From: Bacteroidota bacterium
GTDB lineage: Bacteria > Bacteroidota > Bacteroidia > Bacteroidales > WCHB1-69
Reading direction: 5' to 3'
NCBI GenBank assembly: GCA_023392945.1
Contig: JAEWNB010000032.1
Location: forward strand, 1 to 5,301
DNA length: 5,301 nucleotides
This document shows, in pieces, positions 1 to 5,301 of the stretch. Every line of letters starts with the position of its first letter. Position 1 is the stretch's first letter. The position numbers were made by a program, and so were the translations under genes. Below the pieces are notes generated by a model. That model made no database searches and was not told the DNA's origin. It saw nothing but the letters and a program-made list of their open reading frames with translations.

Positions 1-1325
1 TTATTTTAAACCGTATTTATAAATGGCAAGATTTAAAGTTCGGCTTTATGATGCATTGGGGAATATATTCACAATGGGGTATTGTTGAGTCTTGGTCAAT
101 ATGCAATGAGCCCTGGATTACCCGAAATGGGGAGCCTTATAATGACTATGTGACCCGTTACAGAGCTCTAAATACTACTTTTAATCCGCTTGCTTTTAAC
201 CCCATCTCATGGGCTGATGCGGCTTCGAAAGCAGGTATGAAGTATTTTGTTTTTACTACTAAGCATCATGATGGTTTTTGTATGTTTGAAACTAATGAAA
301 CCAACTATTCAGTGACAGATTCCTCGTGTCCTTTTCATTCAAATCTTAAAGCAAATATTACCGGGGAGATTGTGAAAGCTTTCAGGGATAAAAATTTTTG
401 GGTTGGACTCTATTTCTCAAAACCTGATTGGCATTGCCCGGACTATTGGGCTCCTGAATGGGCAACCCCTGATCGTAATGTTAATTATAATCCGTCAGAT
501 TATCCGGAACGCTTTCAAAGGTATTGTGATTTTACTTATAATCAGATAAGGGAATTGACTCATGATTACGGAGATATAGATATTCTTTGGTTGGACGGTG
601 GATGGGTGCGCCCTGCCTGGAGTGTTGACGAGGAAACTCGTCCTTGGCTGGGATGCCAAGGGTGGATTCAGGATGTTAACATTCCTAAAATTGCTACTAT
701 GGCCCGCTCAAATAATCCTGACCTGCTCATTGTTGACCGTTCGGTTCATGGAAAATATGAAAATTACCGAACTCCGGAACAGCAAGTACCCGATACAGTA
801 CTCCCTTATCCTTGGGAAACCTGCATGTCCATGGGGGATTCCTGGTCTTATGTCCCCAATGACCGATATAAATCCACTAATTTGTTGATACATTTGTTAG
901 TGGATATTGTTTCTAAAGGTGGCAATTTTTTACTTAATGTTGGACCCACTCCTGATGGAACATTGCCGGATAAGGCTCTTTTGAGAATGTCTGAAATAGG
1001 AGCGTGGTTGAGAGTAAATGGGGAAGCTATTTATAAAACACGTCCTATCTATCCATACAAATATGGAAAAGTAAGGTTTACGCAAAACAAAGAAAATGTC
1101 ATTTTTGCCATTTATCTGCGTGATGAAGGAGAATTATTGTTGCCTAATGAGATCTATTTTGAGGAGTTGAAAGATGTTAAATTTGGAAAAATTGCGATTC
1201 TTGGTACTAATCTTAAAGCCACTTTAAAGAAAGATCGAGATGGCTTTAAGATAATTTTGCCGAAAGATGCTAATTCTCTATTGCATTCTTCTCCTGCAGT
1301 GGTGTTTAAATTGAACCTATATTAA
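1..1325 (+). CDS. GH29 alpha-L-fucosidase, 5' end outside the window
   Basis: Glycoside hydrolase family 29 enzyme that removes alpha-linked L-fucose from glycans by a retaining mechanism. The reading frame is open from base 3 to the TAA at 1323-1325. The first ATG (48) is internal, because the codons before it read KWQDLKFGF and run into the family motif FMMHWGIYSQWG. Numbering from that Met, the KHHDGF motif (residues 72-77) holds the paired active-site histidines, and LWLDGGW holds the expected nucleophile Asp183 (codon 594-596). The acid/base is probably Glu257 in PWETC, aligned from memory with human FUCA1, or Glu244 in RTPEQ, as in some GH29 subgroups. The family block GGNFLLNVGPTPDG follows, then a C-terminal part expected to be a beta-sandwich. 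Only some tens of N-terminal residues should be missing, so a signal peptide cannot be assessed. Bacteroidetes GH29 enzymes usually act in the periplasm or at the surface on host or algal glycans. Family assignment is firm; substrate linkage is unknown. Confidence 0.95.
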   Translation, partial: ILNRIYKWQDLKFGFMMHWGIYSQWGIVESWSICNEPWITRNGEPYNDYVTRYRALNTTFNPLAFNPISWADAASKAGMKYFVFTTKHHDGFCMFETNETNYSVTDSSCPFHSNLKANITGEIVKAFRDKNFWVGLYFSKPDWHCPDYWAPEWATPDRNVNYNPSDYPERFQRYCDFTYNQIRELTHDYGDIDILWLDGGWVRPAWSVDEETRPWLGCQGWIQDVNIPKIATMARSNNPDLLIVDRSVHGKYENYRTPEQQVPDTVLPYPWETCMSMGDSWSYVPNDRYKSTNLLIHLLVDIVSKGGNFLLNVGPTPDGTLPDKALLRMSEIGAWLRVNGEAIYKTRPIYPYKYGKVRFTQNKENVIFAIYLRDEGELLLPNEIYFEELKDVKFGKIAILGTNLKATLKKDRDGFKIILPKDANSLLHSSPAVVFKLNLY

Positions 1326-1350
1326 TGCATTAGGGATTAAAGGAATTTTT

Positions 1351-1393
1351 AGATGGGAGTTCCAAAGTTTAGAAAACCTCCATCTTTTTTTTT
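1351..1393 (+). terminator. Rho-independent terminator of the fucosidase gene
   Basis: Bases 1351-1356 (AGATGG) pair with 1380-1385 (CCATCT). Two more pairs are possible past a bulged G. A run of nine T follows at 1385-1393. It lies 25 bases after the fucosidase stop codon, in the right orientation for that gene. The loop is long and the stem modest, so strength is uncertain. Confidence 0.7.
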
Positions 1394-1640
1394 AATTAGA
1401 GCAATTTTTAAGACTAAATTATTGTTTATTTTTTGGAAATAATTCCCAATAGAAAAGGTACAAAAACGCTAGGTTGAGAGTTTTTTCTGTATGCAAAAAT
1501 CGTGTTGAACCACACCAAACACTGCAATTATAAACCTCTATAAGTGTTGTTAGATCATGAATTTTTTTGGAACCCGGAGTTGGAAAATCTTTGCAACTTA
1601 TTGTAAGACTATTTCAGGACGACACATATTAATGATTATA
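1394..1640. other. Intergenic stretch between two converging genes, no gene seen
   Basis: About 250 bases between the two terminators. There is no tRNA, repeat array or recognisable coding remnant. One minus-strand frame (1613 down to a TAA at 1419-1421) is open for 64 codons, but it has no ATG start and resembles nothing I know. On the plus strand the corresponding stretch is broken by stops. Confidence 0.5.
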
Positions 1641-1641
1641 A

Positions 1642-1672
1642 AAAAGAGGCTGTCCATTGGGCAGCCTCTTTT
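1642..1672 (-). terminator. Strong hairpin terminator of the T9SS cargo gene
   Basis: An 11-bp perfect stem (AAAAGAGGCTG at 1642-1652 with CAGCCTCTTTT at 1662-1672) extends inward by two GC pairs and a GU pair around a three-base loop. Read on the minus strand, it is followed by six T (1645-1640, partly within the stem). It sits 18 bases past the stop codon of the minus-strand gene. On the plus strand the stem ends in four T, so it may also stop leftover transcription from the fucosidase side. Confidence 0.88.
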
Positions 1673-1690
1673 GCATAAGAAATGTTAAGC

Positions 1691-2536
1691 TTATTTCTTA
1701 ACGAATTTTTTCGTGATAGTACCGTTTTCTCCTTGGAGACGAACGAAATACACTCCTGAATTAAGATTAGAAACATTTACTTCAAAATTAGTGTTAGAAA
1801 TGTTTTCATTAATAACAACTTGACCCAAGAAGTTAATGATTTCCATTTTATTATATCCGTTAGCTGTAACGTTTAATACGTTGTTTGCGGGGTTAGGATA
1901 AATGGAGACATTTTCATTTAACGGTTCATTGATCCCAACTGTATAATTCAGAGCAATATCATCAATAAATAAGATAAAAGCATCATTTGTAACGCAATTA
2001 ATAGCTACGTATTTTGTTCCGGCAGGAAAAGGATAATTGTAAAGAGTCCAATCTATCGGCACTTCAGCATAATTTCCTGTCTGAAGAAAAGTAAAAGCAG
2101 AAGGATCGTTTGTAGTAGTTGAATAACCTACTTTAATACGTTCAAGACCGTATTCATCAGTAAAAGATTTTGCATAAAAAGAGAGCGTTCCTATTGCCCC
2201 GCCAAGATCGGGAGAAATAATCCAATCGTTATTCGGAGGAGTTGTTGCAGAAAAACATGCTAACATTTTTGATCCGCCATGTGCTGTTGCTAAATCAGTA
2301 AATACCGGAGTTGTTGCACTTGGATTGAATACAATATAAGCCATAGGCTCATAAGCATTTAACCAACTATAACCACTATAACCATAAGTGGTAGATAAAT
2401 CAACATCATTATAGCTCCATGTTCCGGCTGGATTGATTGTGAAATCTGCGTAACTTTCGAAATCATCTGTAATTGTTTGTGCATTTAATGCAAAAACAAC
2501 AAATAAAGCTGCTAAAAATGTAAATAGTTTTTTCAT
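1691..2536 (-). CDS. T9SS type A sorting domain protein with cleaved-adhesin/choice-of-anchor-J-like domain
   Basis: Secreted protein of 281 residues. Residues 1-20 (MKKLFTFLAALFVVFALNAQ) form a signal peptide; cleavage after ALNA would leave an N-terminal Gln, as is common in Bacteroidetes signal peptidase I substrates. There is no lipobox Cys. Residues about 24-200 look like the beta jelly-roll domain shared by cleaved-adhesin and choice-of-anchor-J proteins: DDFESYAD at the start, then NDWIISPDL (103-111), and FIDDIAL (190-196) near the end. Residues about 208-281 are a T9SS C-terminal domain: SIYPNPANN, then the LGQVV strand, LNSGVYFVRL, and a terminal KKFVKK. Such tails direct outer-membrane export and are normally removed, with attachment to surface lipopolysaccharide or release. 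The start at 2536 is chosen because it gives the signal peptide directly; a TTG start at 2575 in the same frame would overlap the promoter. The leader is A-rich with no Shine-Dalgarno. The ligand is unknown; there is no protease or hydrolase domain. Confidence 0.9.
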   Translation of the reverse strand: MKKLFTFLAALFVVFALNAQTITDDFESYADFTINPAGTWSYNDVDLSTTYGYSGYSWLNAYEPMAYIVFNPSATTPVFTDLATAHGGSKMLACFSATTPPNNDWIISPDLGGAIGTLSFYAKSFTDEYGLERIKVGYSTTTNDPSAFTFLQTGNYAEVPIDWTLYNYPFPAGTKYVAINCVTNDAFILFIDDIALNYTVGINEPLNENVSIYPNPANNVLNVTANGYNKMEIINFLGQVVINENISNTNFEVNVSNLNSGVYFVRLQGENGTITKKFVKK

Positions 2537-2572
2537 AATTAATTGTTTTTTGTGAATAATAAAATTAATACG

Positions 2573-2580
2573 CAAATATA
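2573..2580 (-). promoter_or_regulatory. Bacteroidetes -7 promoter element of the T9SS cargo gene
   Basis: The minus strand reads TATATTTG, an exact match to the Bacteroidetes -7 consensus TAnnTTTG, 36 bases before the ATG at 2536. The -33 region, about 19 bases upstream, reads TTTAAAC, a poor match to TTTG. The -7 match and the short leader support it; the exact start point is inferred. Confidence 0.6.
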
Positions 2581-2632
2581 GACTTTTTTTAATTAGATTG
2601 TTTAAAGTAAGAAAAAATTTTTTTTCAATTTA

Positions 2633-3060
2633 TTAATTATCGTTTTTTTTTTTTTTTTGAAAGTCAACATATTGATAATCAATAAATAATGTATCTACAA
2701 CAGTTTTAGCAACCGACTAAATTTTAACTCCTAAATTGTAGTTGTGATTAAATTTGATAAGTTGGTCAATACAGTTGTGACATGGAGTAATGACAACATT
2801 AGCTCCGGTGGCTTTAATTTGCTCAGCTTTTATTTTATCGATATCGATTCTACGTTCATTATATTCGCTCATTGCCAAAATTTCACAACCGCCGCCACAA
2901 CAGAAGTTTTCATTTCCAAAAGGATTCATTTCTATAAGATCAGGAACTGCATTTTTTATAACAAAACTGAGCGAATTATAAAGACCTCCGTTTTGGCTGG
3001 TATTACATGGATCGTGAATTGTGTATTTTTTTTTATTTTATTTTTATCTAAAGAAATTTT
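2633..3060 (-). pseudogene. Remnant of a CCG-domain Fe-S oxidoreductase (heterodisulfide reductase-like), C-terminal part only
   Basis: From 3037 down to a TAG at 2717-2719, the frame encodes one cysteine-rich (CCG) domain. It has HDPCNTSQNGG (Cys codon 3005-3007), then CCGGG (tandem Cys at 2897-2902), then IKAEQIKATGANVV and TPCHNCIDQL (Cys codons 2780-2782 and 2771-2773). The spacing C-34-CC-38-CxxC is close to the CCG pattern that binds Fe-S clusters in heterodisulfide reductase and DsrK/HmcF/TmcB-type proteins. Family members usually have several hundred residues, including N-terminal 4Fe-4S motifs, which are absent here. Past the TAG the frame still reads SVAKTVVDTL, which fits the family's usual ending (like TVAEIVADAL), so the TAG looks like a nonsense mutation, perhaps from AAG. 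Upstream, TAA at 3038-3040 closes the frame, but a one-base change in the A9 run (3026-3034) would join it to ISLDKNKIKKK. The domain is recognised with good confidence; which subfamily is not certain. Residual short translation from the ATG at 2929 cannot be excluded. Confidence 0.8.
2643..2658. repeat. Run of 16 T
   Basis: An uninterrupted T16 homopolymer (A16 on the minus strand) near the 3' tail of the Fe-S gene remnant. Read through the upstream TAG, it would encode a poly-lysine tail ending at TAA 2633-2635. Its length may vary by slippage or be misread by sequencing. Confidence 0.9.
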
Positions 3061-3096
3061 ATTTGATGAAGAAAAATTATTCAATTTTAATAGAAT

Positions 3097-4236
3097 TTAT
3101 ATTCTTTCCCAACATGATTTCATAATTACTTTATCTGGATTTTCATTTTTTATGGATGCTTTCCAAATATAACTTTTTGGCCAATCTTTGAAAATCTTTA
3201 TTACAAGAAACAGAAATTTAAGAATCCATCTTTTTTCATTAGGCTGCCAGCCGCCAATAGGTCTTAGAATCATCTCAATATCTTTATCTTGTTTCAAAAT
3301 AGAATAATCCCCCTTAATTATTCCTCTATTTTTATCTGTTGAAATAGTAAAACTTCCTATATTTTCAATTTTTTCTTTAATAGAGATTATATCCGGTATT
3401 GGAGGCACAAAATCAATGTTAATTTGATGCCTCTTTTGTGTTGCACTCATTTTTTTAATTTCATAATGACCTTCATTATCAATTAATTGGTAAGTAATAC
3501 CTTTTTCTTCAATTATATAATTAGTGGGGACTAAAGGTAGTAATTCTCCTTCAAACTTTTTATTCAAATCAACATTAAAAGCATCAGCCGAATAACGAGT
3601 AAAGAAGTTTTTTGCATTCTCAATGGGAATAGGAAAAGTATCAGGCTTATGTTGCTCTTTGTCAATTTCTATTTTTAATTCTGCATTTTTTTGTTTTACA
3701 AATGCCATTTCATATAGAGAATATATTGGAAAAGAGTCAGGATGTTTAGAAACCACTCCAATAGGTGCAAGCAAGAAAAAGGGATTTTTTTTATCTAATT
3801 TGTTTTCAAAGAGACTTACGCTTATCTCTCGACCATATTTATCGGTGAAGTCAAAATATAGATTCAAATGGTCTGAAAAAAGATCGAACTTCGTAGTTGC
3901 CATATCTCGCTCAATGAACTCAACGTCATTTAAAATAGTACTTTGAGAAGCAAAGGGAAAATTACTTTGATGGTAAACATCTGTAGCTCCATCTTTTCTG
4001 TAGGCAACGACTAAAAACTTCTTTTTTCCTTCTTTGTCAATTGCTTGCTGTAATTCAAAAACATTATAAAATGTATCCGAATCCTTTTCAAAATTAATCA
4101 AAATCAACTTCTCCATTGGATCCATAGTAAAGCTGAATGGAGAAATAAAACTCCCTGTCGACTTTTTTGAATAGATCTCATTTTTCCTACGATAATCACC
4201 CTGTTCTTTTTTATAATGTTTAGTTTTCTGATTCAT
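3097..4236 (-). CDS. Hypothetical protein of unknown function, 379 residues
   Basis: I do not recognise a family. The start is set at ATG 4236; a TTG four codons upstream (4248) is possible but weaker. The N-terminus is very basic and hydrophilic (residues 1-26), with no signal peptide, so the protein is probably cytoplasmic. The body alternates hydrophobic and polar residues, suggesting a mainly beta structure. Conspicuous blocks that may be conserved are YFDFTDKYGREISVSLFE (127-144), PFFLLAPIG (152-160), SLYEMAFV (173-180), HKPDTFPIP (196-204), FFTRYSADAFNVD (211-223) and RPIGGWQP (325-332). A 13-residue hydrophobic stretch (337-349, WILKFLFLVIKIF) is too short and too charged for a clear membrane span. 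The gene lies 70 bases downstream of the OsmC-family gene on the same strand with no terminator between them, so cotranscription is plausible. It ends just before the Fe-S gene remnant, with no terminator hairpin seen. A lipocalin-like or carotenoid-hydratase-like fold is a guess only. Confidence 0.8.
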   Translation of the reverse strand: MNQKTKHYKKEQGDYRRKNEIYSKKSTGSFISPFSFTMDPMEKLILINFEKDSDTFYNVFELQQAIDKEGKKKFLVVAYRKDGATDVYHQSNFPFASQSTILNDVEFIERDMATTKFDLFSDHLNLYFDFTDKYGREISVSLFENKLDKKNPFFLLAPIGVVSKHPDSFPIYSLYEMAFVKQKNAELKIEIDKEQHKPDTFPIPIENAKNFFTRYSADAFNVDLNKKFEGELLPLVPTNYIIEEKGITYQLIDNEGHYEIKKMSATQKRHQINIDFVPPIPDIISIKEKIENIGSFTISTDKNRGIIKGDYSILKQDKDIEMILRPIGGWQPNEKRWILKFLFLVIKIFKDWPKSYIWKASIKNENPDKVIMKSCWERI

Positions 4237-4306
4237 AGTTGTTCTCAATAAACTTTTGTTTTATTTTGGAATTTGGAAAGAATATTCTGTTATTGATTTT
4301 AAAGAG

Positions 4307-4741
4307 TTATTTGGTAATGGTAACAGCACTTTCAACGATTGTATTTCCTTTAATCATGGACCAGACAGGACAATATTTATCTTCTGCAGAAACTAAAACT
4401 TTTTGAACATCTTCTTCTGAAACATTTGGAGAAGTTATGCATATATTCAGATAAATACTCTTAAAGCCGGTTGGATGTTCCACATTTCGAATACCTTGGG
4501 TTTGGATTTCAAAATGGGTGATTGTTTTTTGCATTCTTCGGAGGAAAGTAAGTAATGCACTACCTATACAGGATGAAAAGCTAAGGAGAAACAATTCGAG
4601 GGAAGTATATCCAAGTTCATCGCCAAGAGGAGTGATATAATCAATCGAAATTGGTTCATTATTTTCAACAGTTCCAATGAAATGGAGTTTGTCGTTAACA
4701 AGCTTAATTGTTGAGTTTAATTCTTTTGATTTGTCGTACAT
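4307..4741 (-). CDS. OsmC/Ohr family protein
   Basis: A 144-residue protein, the usual length for OsmC/Ohr thiol peroxidases. These reduce organic hydroperoxides in the cytoplasm with a pair of cysteines. The first conserved Cys is Cys58 in LLSFSSCIGSALL, at the start of the central helix, with Glu49 just before it (SLELFLLS). The second is Cys124 in EDKYCPVWSMIKGNT, the typical second-cysteine motif. A further Cys101 lies in a strand. The N-terminal half (IKLVNDKLHFIG, then PISIDY) forms the expected beta sheet. The YhfA-like branch of OsmC proteins, whose role is less clear, is an alternative to true OsmC or Ohr, so no symbol is given. The ATG at 4741 is the only good start and is preceded by an AT-rich leader without a Shine-Dalgarno. 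It is the first gene of a possible two-gene unit with the unknown gene downstream. Confidence 0.9.
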   Translation of the reverse strand: MYDKSKELNSTIKLVNDKLHFIGTVENNEPISIDYITPLGDELGYTSLELFLLSFSSCIGSALLTFLRRMQKTITHFEIQTQGIRNVEHPTGFKSIYLNICITSPNVSEEDVQKVLVSAEDKYCPVWSMIKGNTIVESAVTITK

Positions 4742-4838
4742 AATAAATATATTTAACAGTTATAAAATAATAATTTTGTAGATTTATATATTAATGAATC
4801 AGCTACATAAGTGTGAAAAGATTTTCAATAAAAGTTTG

Positions 4839-4846
4839 CAAATATA
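4839..4846 (-). promoter_or_regulatory. Probable -7 promoter element of the OsmC-family gene
   Basis: The minus strand reads TATATTTGC, matching TAnnTTTG and sharing nine bases with the element before the T9SS cargo gene. It would give a leader of about 90 bases before the ATG at 4741. No clear TTTG is seen at the -33 distance, so this rests on the -7 match and position alone. Confidence 0.45.
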
Positions 4847-4896
4847 GTTAAATATTGCCATGTTTTCTTTTCGATAATTTTAATAATTTGGAATTA

Positions 4897-4919
4897 TTTA
4901 TCATGATTCTTGTGATAAA
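4897..4919. promoter_or_regulatory. Dyad symmetry upstream of the OsmC-family promoter
   Basis: TTTATCA (4897-4903) and TGATAAA (4913-4919) form a perfect 7-bp inverted repeat around nine bases, with two possible GU pairs further in. There is no T-tract after it on either strand, so a terminator is unlikely. It lies about 50 bases upstream of the candidate -7 element, where an activator or repressor could bind. The regulator is unknown. Confidence 0.35.
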
Positions 4920-5301
4920 AAATACATTTATAATGTCGATAATTCAATGAATAGGGCTATTTGCATTAGCGAATTCTAAGACATATGCAAGTGTTTTTTA
5001 ATTTTTCTATTTTTATTTCATATTACTATTATTCAGATAATTAAATCAATATTTTAGCTACAAACTCATATAATAAGTTTGAAAATCGTGTGGGATGATG
5101 TTATTTTTTGGAAGAAAAAAGGCAAATTCTTCGTTTCATAATTGGGAATAACTAAATCTTTTGATGGACACTCACGTCTATAATTCTACTTGGTTTTTTC
5201 ATTCCCGAACTCATAACAGTACTAAATGTTTTTATAAACGTAGTTCAACTTCTATGAGTTAGTTATAAGACAGTTCAATGTATGGTGTTTGTCTTTTGAT
5301 G
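4920..5301. other. Gene-free AT-rich stretch to the right window edge
   Basis: No frame longer than short fragments is open on either strand. A plus-strand TAAGTTTG at 5074-5081 matches TAnnTTTG and sits inside a short inverted repeat (CAAACT 5061-5066, AGTTTG 5076-5081). The only nearby frame begins ATGATG at 5097 and stops after 18 codons. An 8-bp inverted repeat (AACTCATA 5208-5215, TATGAGTT 5253-5260) is also present. It may be the upstream region of a gene beyond the window. Confidence 0.4.

Noticed and set aside
598..893. Two open frames, one on each strand, inside the fucosidase gene
   Set aside because: Both overlap the GH29 catalytic region, which is clearly coding in another frame, and neither product shows any motif.
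1419..1613. 64-codon minus-strand open frame downstream of the T9SS cargo gene
   Set aside because: It has no ATG start, no recognisable product, and a length that can occur by chance across six frames. It also lies past the strong terminator.
2537..2575. TTG start extending the T9SS cargo protein by 13 residues
   Set aside because: It would place residues before a textbook signal peptide, and the TTG itself lies within the TATATTTG promoter element, so it would not be transcribed.
2717..2929. The 70-codon minus-strand frame taken as an intact small gene
   Set aside because: Homology continues upstream of its ATG (the frame reads YTIHDPCN and on to it) and past its TAG, so it is the middle of a broken domain and not a complete protein.
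2744..3172. 142-codon plus-strand open frame opposite the Fe-S remnant
   Set aside because: It lies antisense to the recognisable CCG domain and crosses into the end of the unknown gene. Its Phe/Ile-rich product has no motif. It is a shadow frame, as is the shorter 2790-2981 frame.
3623..3946. 107-codon plus-strand frame inside the unknown gene
   Set aside because: It is wholly antisense to an intact 379-residue frame, with no motif and no ribosome-binding context.
5157..5301. Direct repeat TCTTTTGATG at 5157-5166 and 5292-5301
   Set aside because: Only ten bases, simple in composition, and cut by the window edge. There is no third copy or regular spacing to suggest a repeat array or attachment site.

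Overview
The window is AT-rich and looks like a chromosomal piece from a Bacteroidetes (Bacteroidota) genome. The evidence is a secreted protein with a type IX secretion (T9SS) C-terminal sorting domain, a GH29 fucosidase, A-rich leaders without Shine-Dalgarno sequences, and two TATATTTG elements that match the Bacteroidetes -7 promoter motif (TAnnTTTG). The genus cannot be named from the sequence.

Layout. 1-1325 (+): most of a GH29 alpha-L-fucosidase, cut by the left window edge, followed by a hairpin/T-tract terminator at 1351-1393. 1394-1640: no supported gene. 1642-1672: a strong hairpin that ends the converging minus-strand gene. 1691-2536 (-): a secreted protein with a signal peptide, a cleaved-adhesin/choice-of-anchor-J-like jelly-roll domain and a T9SS type A tail, with its -7 promoter element at 2573-2580. 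2633-3060 (-): the decayed C-terminal end of a CCG-domain Fe-S oxidoreductase. It is interrupted by an in-frame TAG, has lost its N-terminal part and probably carries a frameshift in an A tract. 3097-4236 (-): a 379-residue protein of unknown function. 4307-4741 (-): an OsmC/Ohr-family protein just upstream of the unknown gene, possibly cotranscribed with it. 4742-5301: about 560 bases without a gene, holding a probable promoter and a dyad upstream of the OsmC gene.

How the genes relate. They do not form one recognisable system. The fucosidase belongs to glycan degradation, the T9SS cargo to the cell surface or secretome, and the OsmC protein to hydroperoxide or redox defence. The most informative part is 2633-3100, where a broken Fe-S protein gene abuts the unknown gene; it looks like an old rearrangement junction. 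I see no mobile element, CRISPR array, tRNA or rRNA, and no convincing new multi-gene system.
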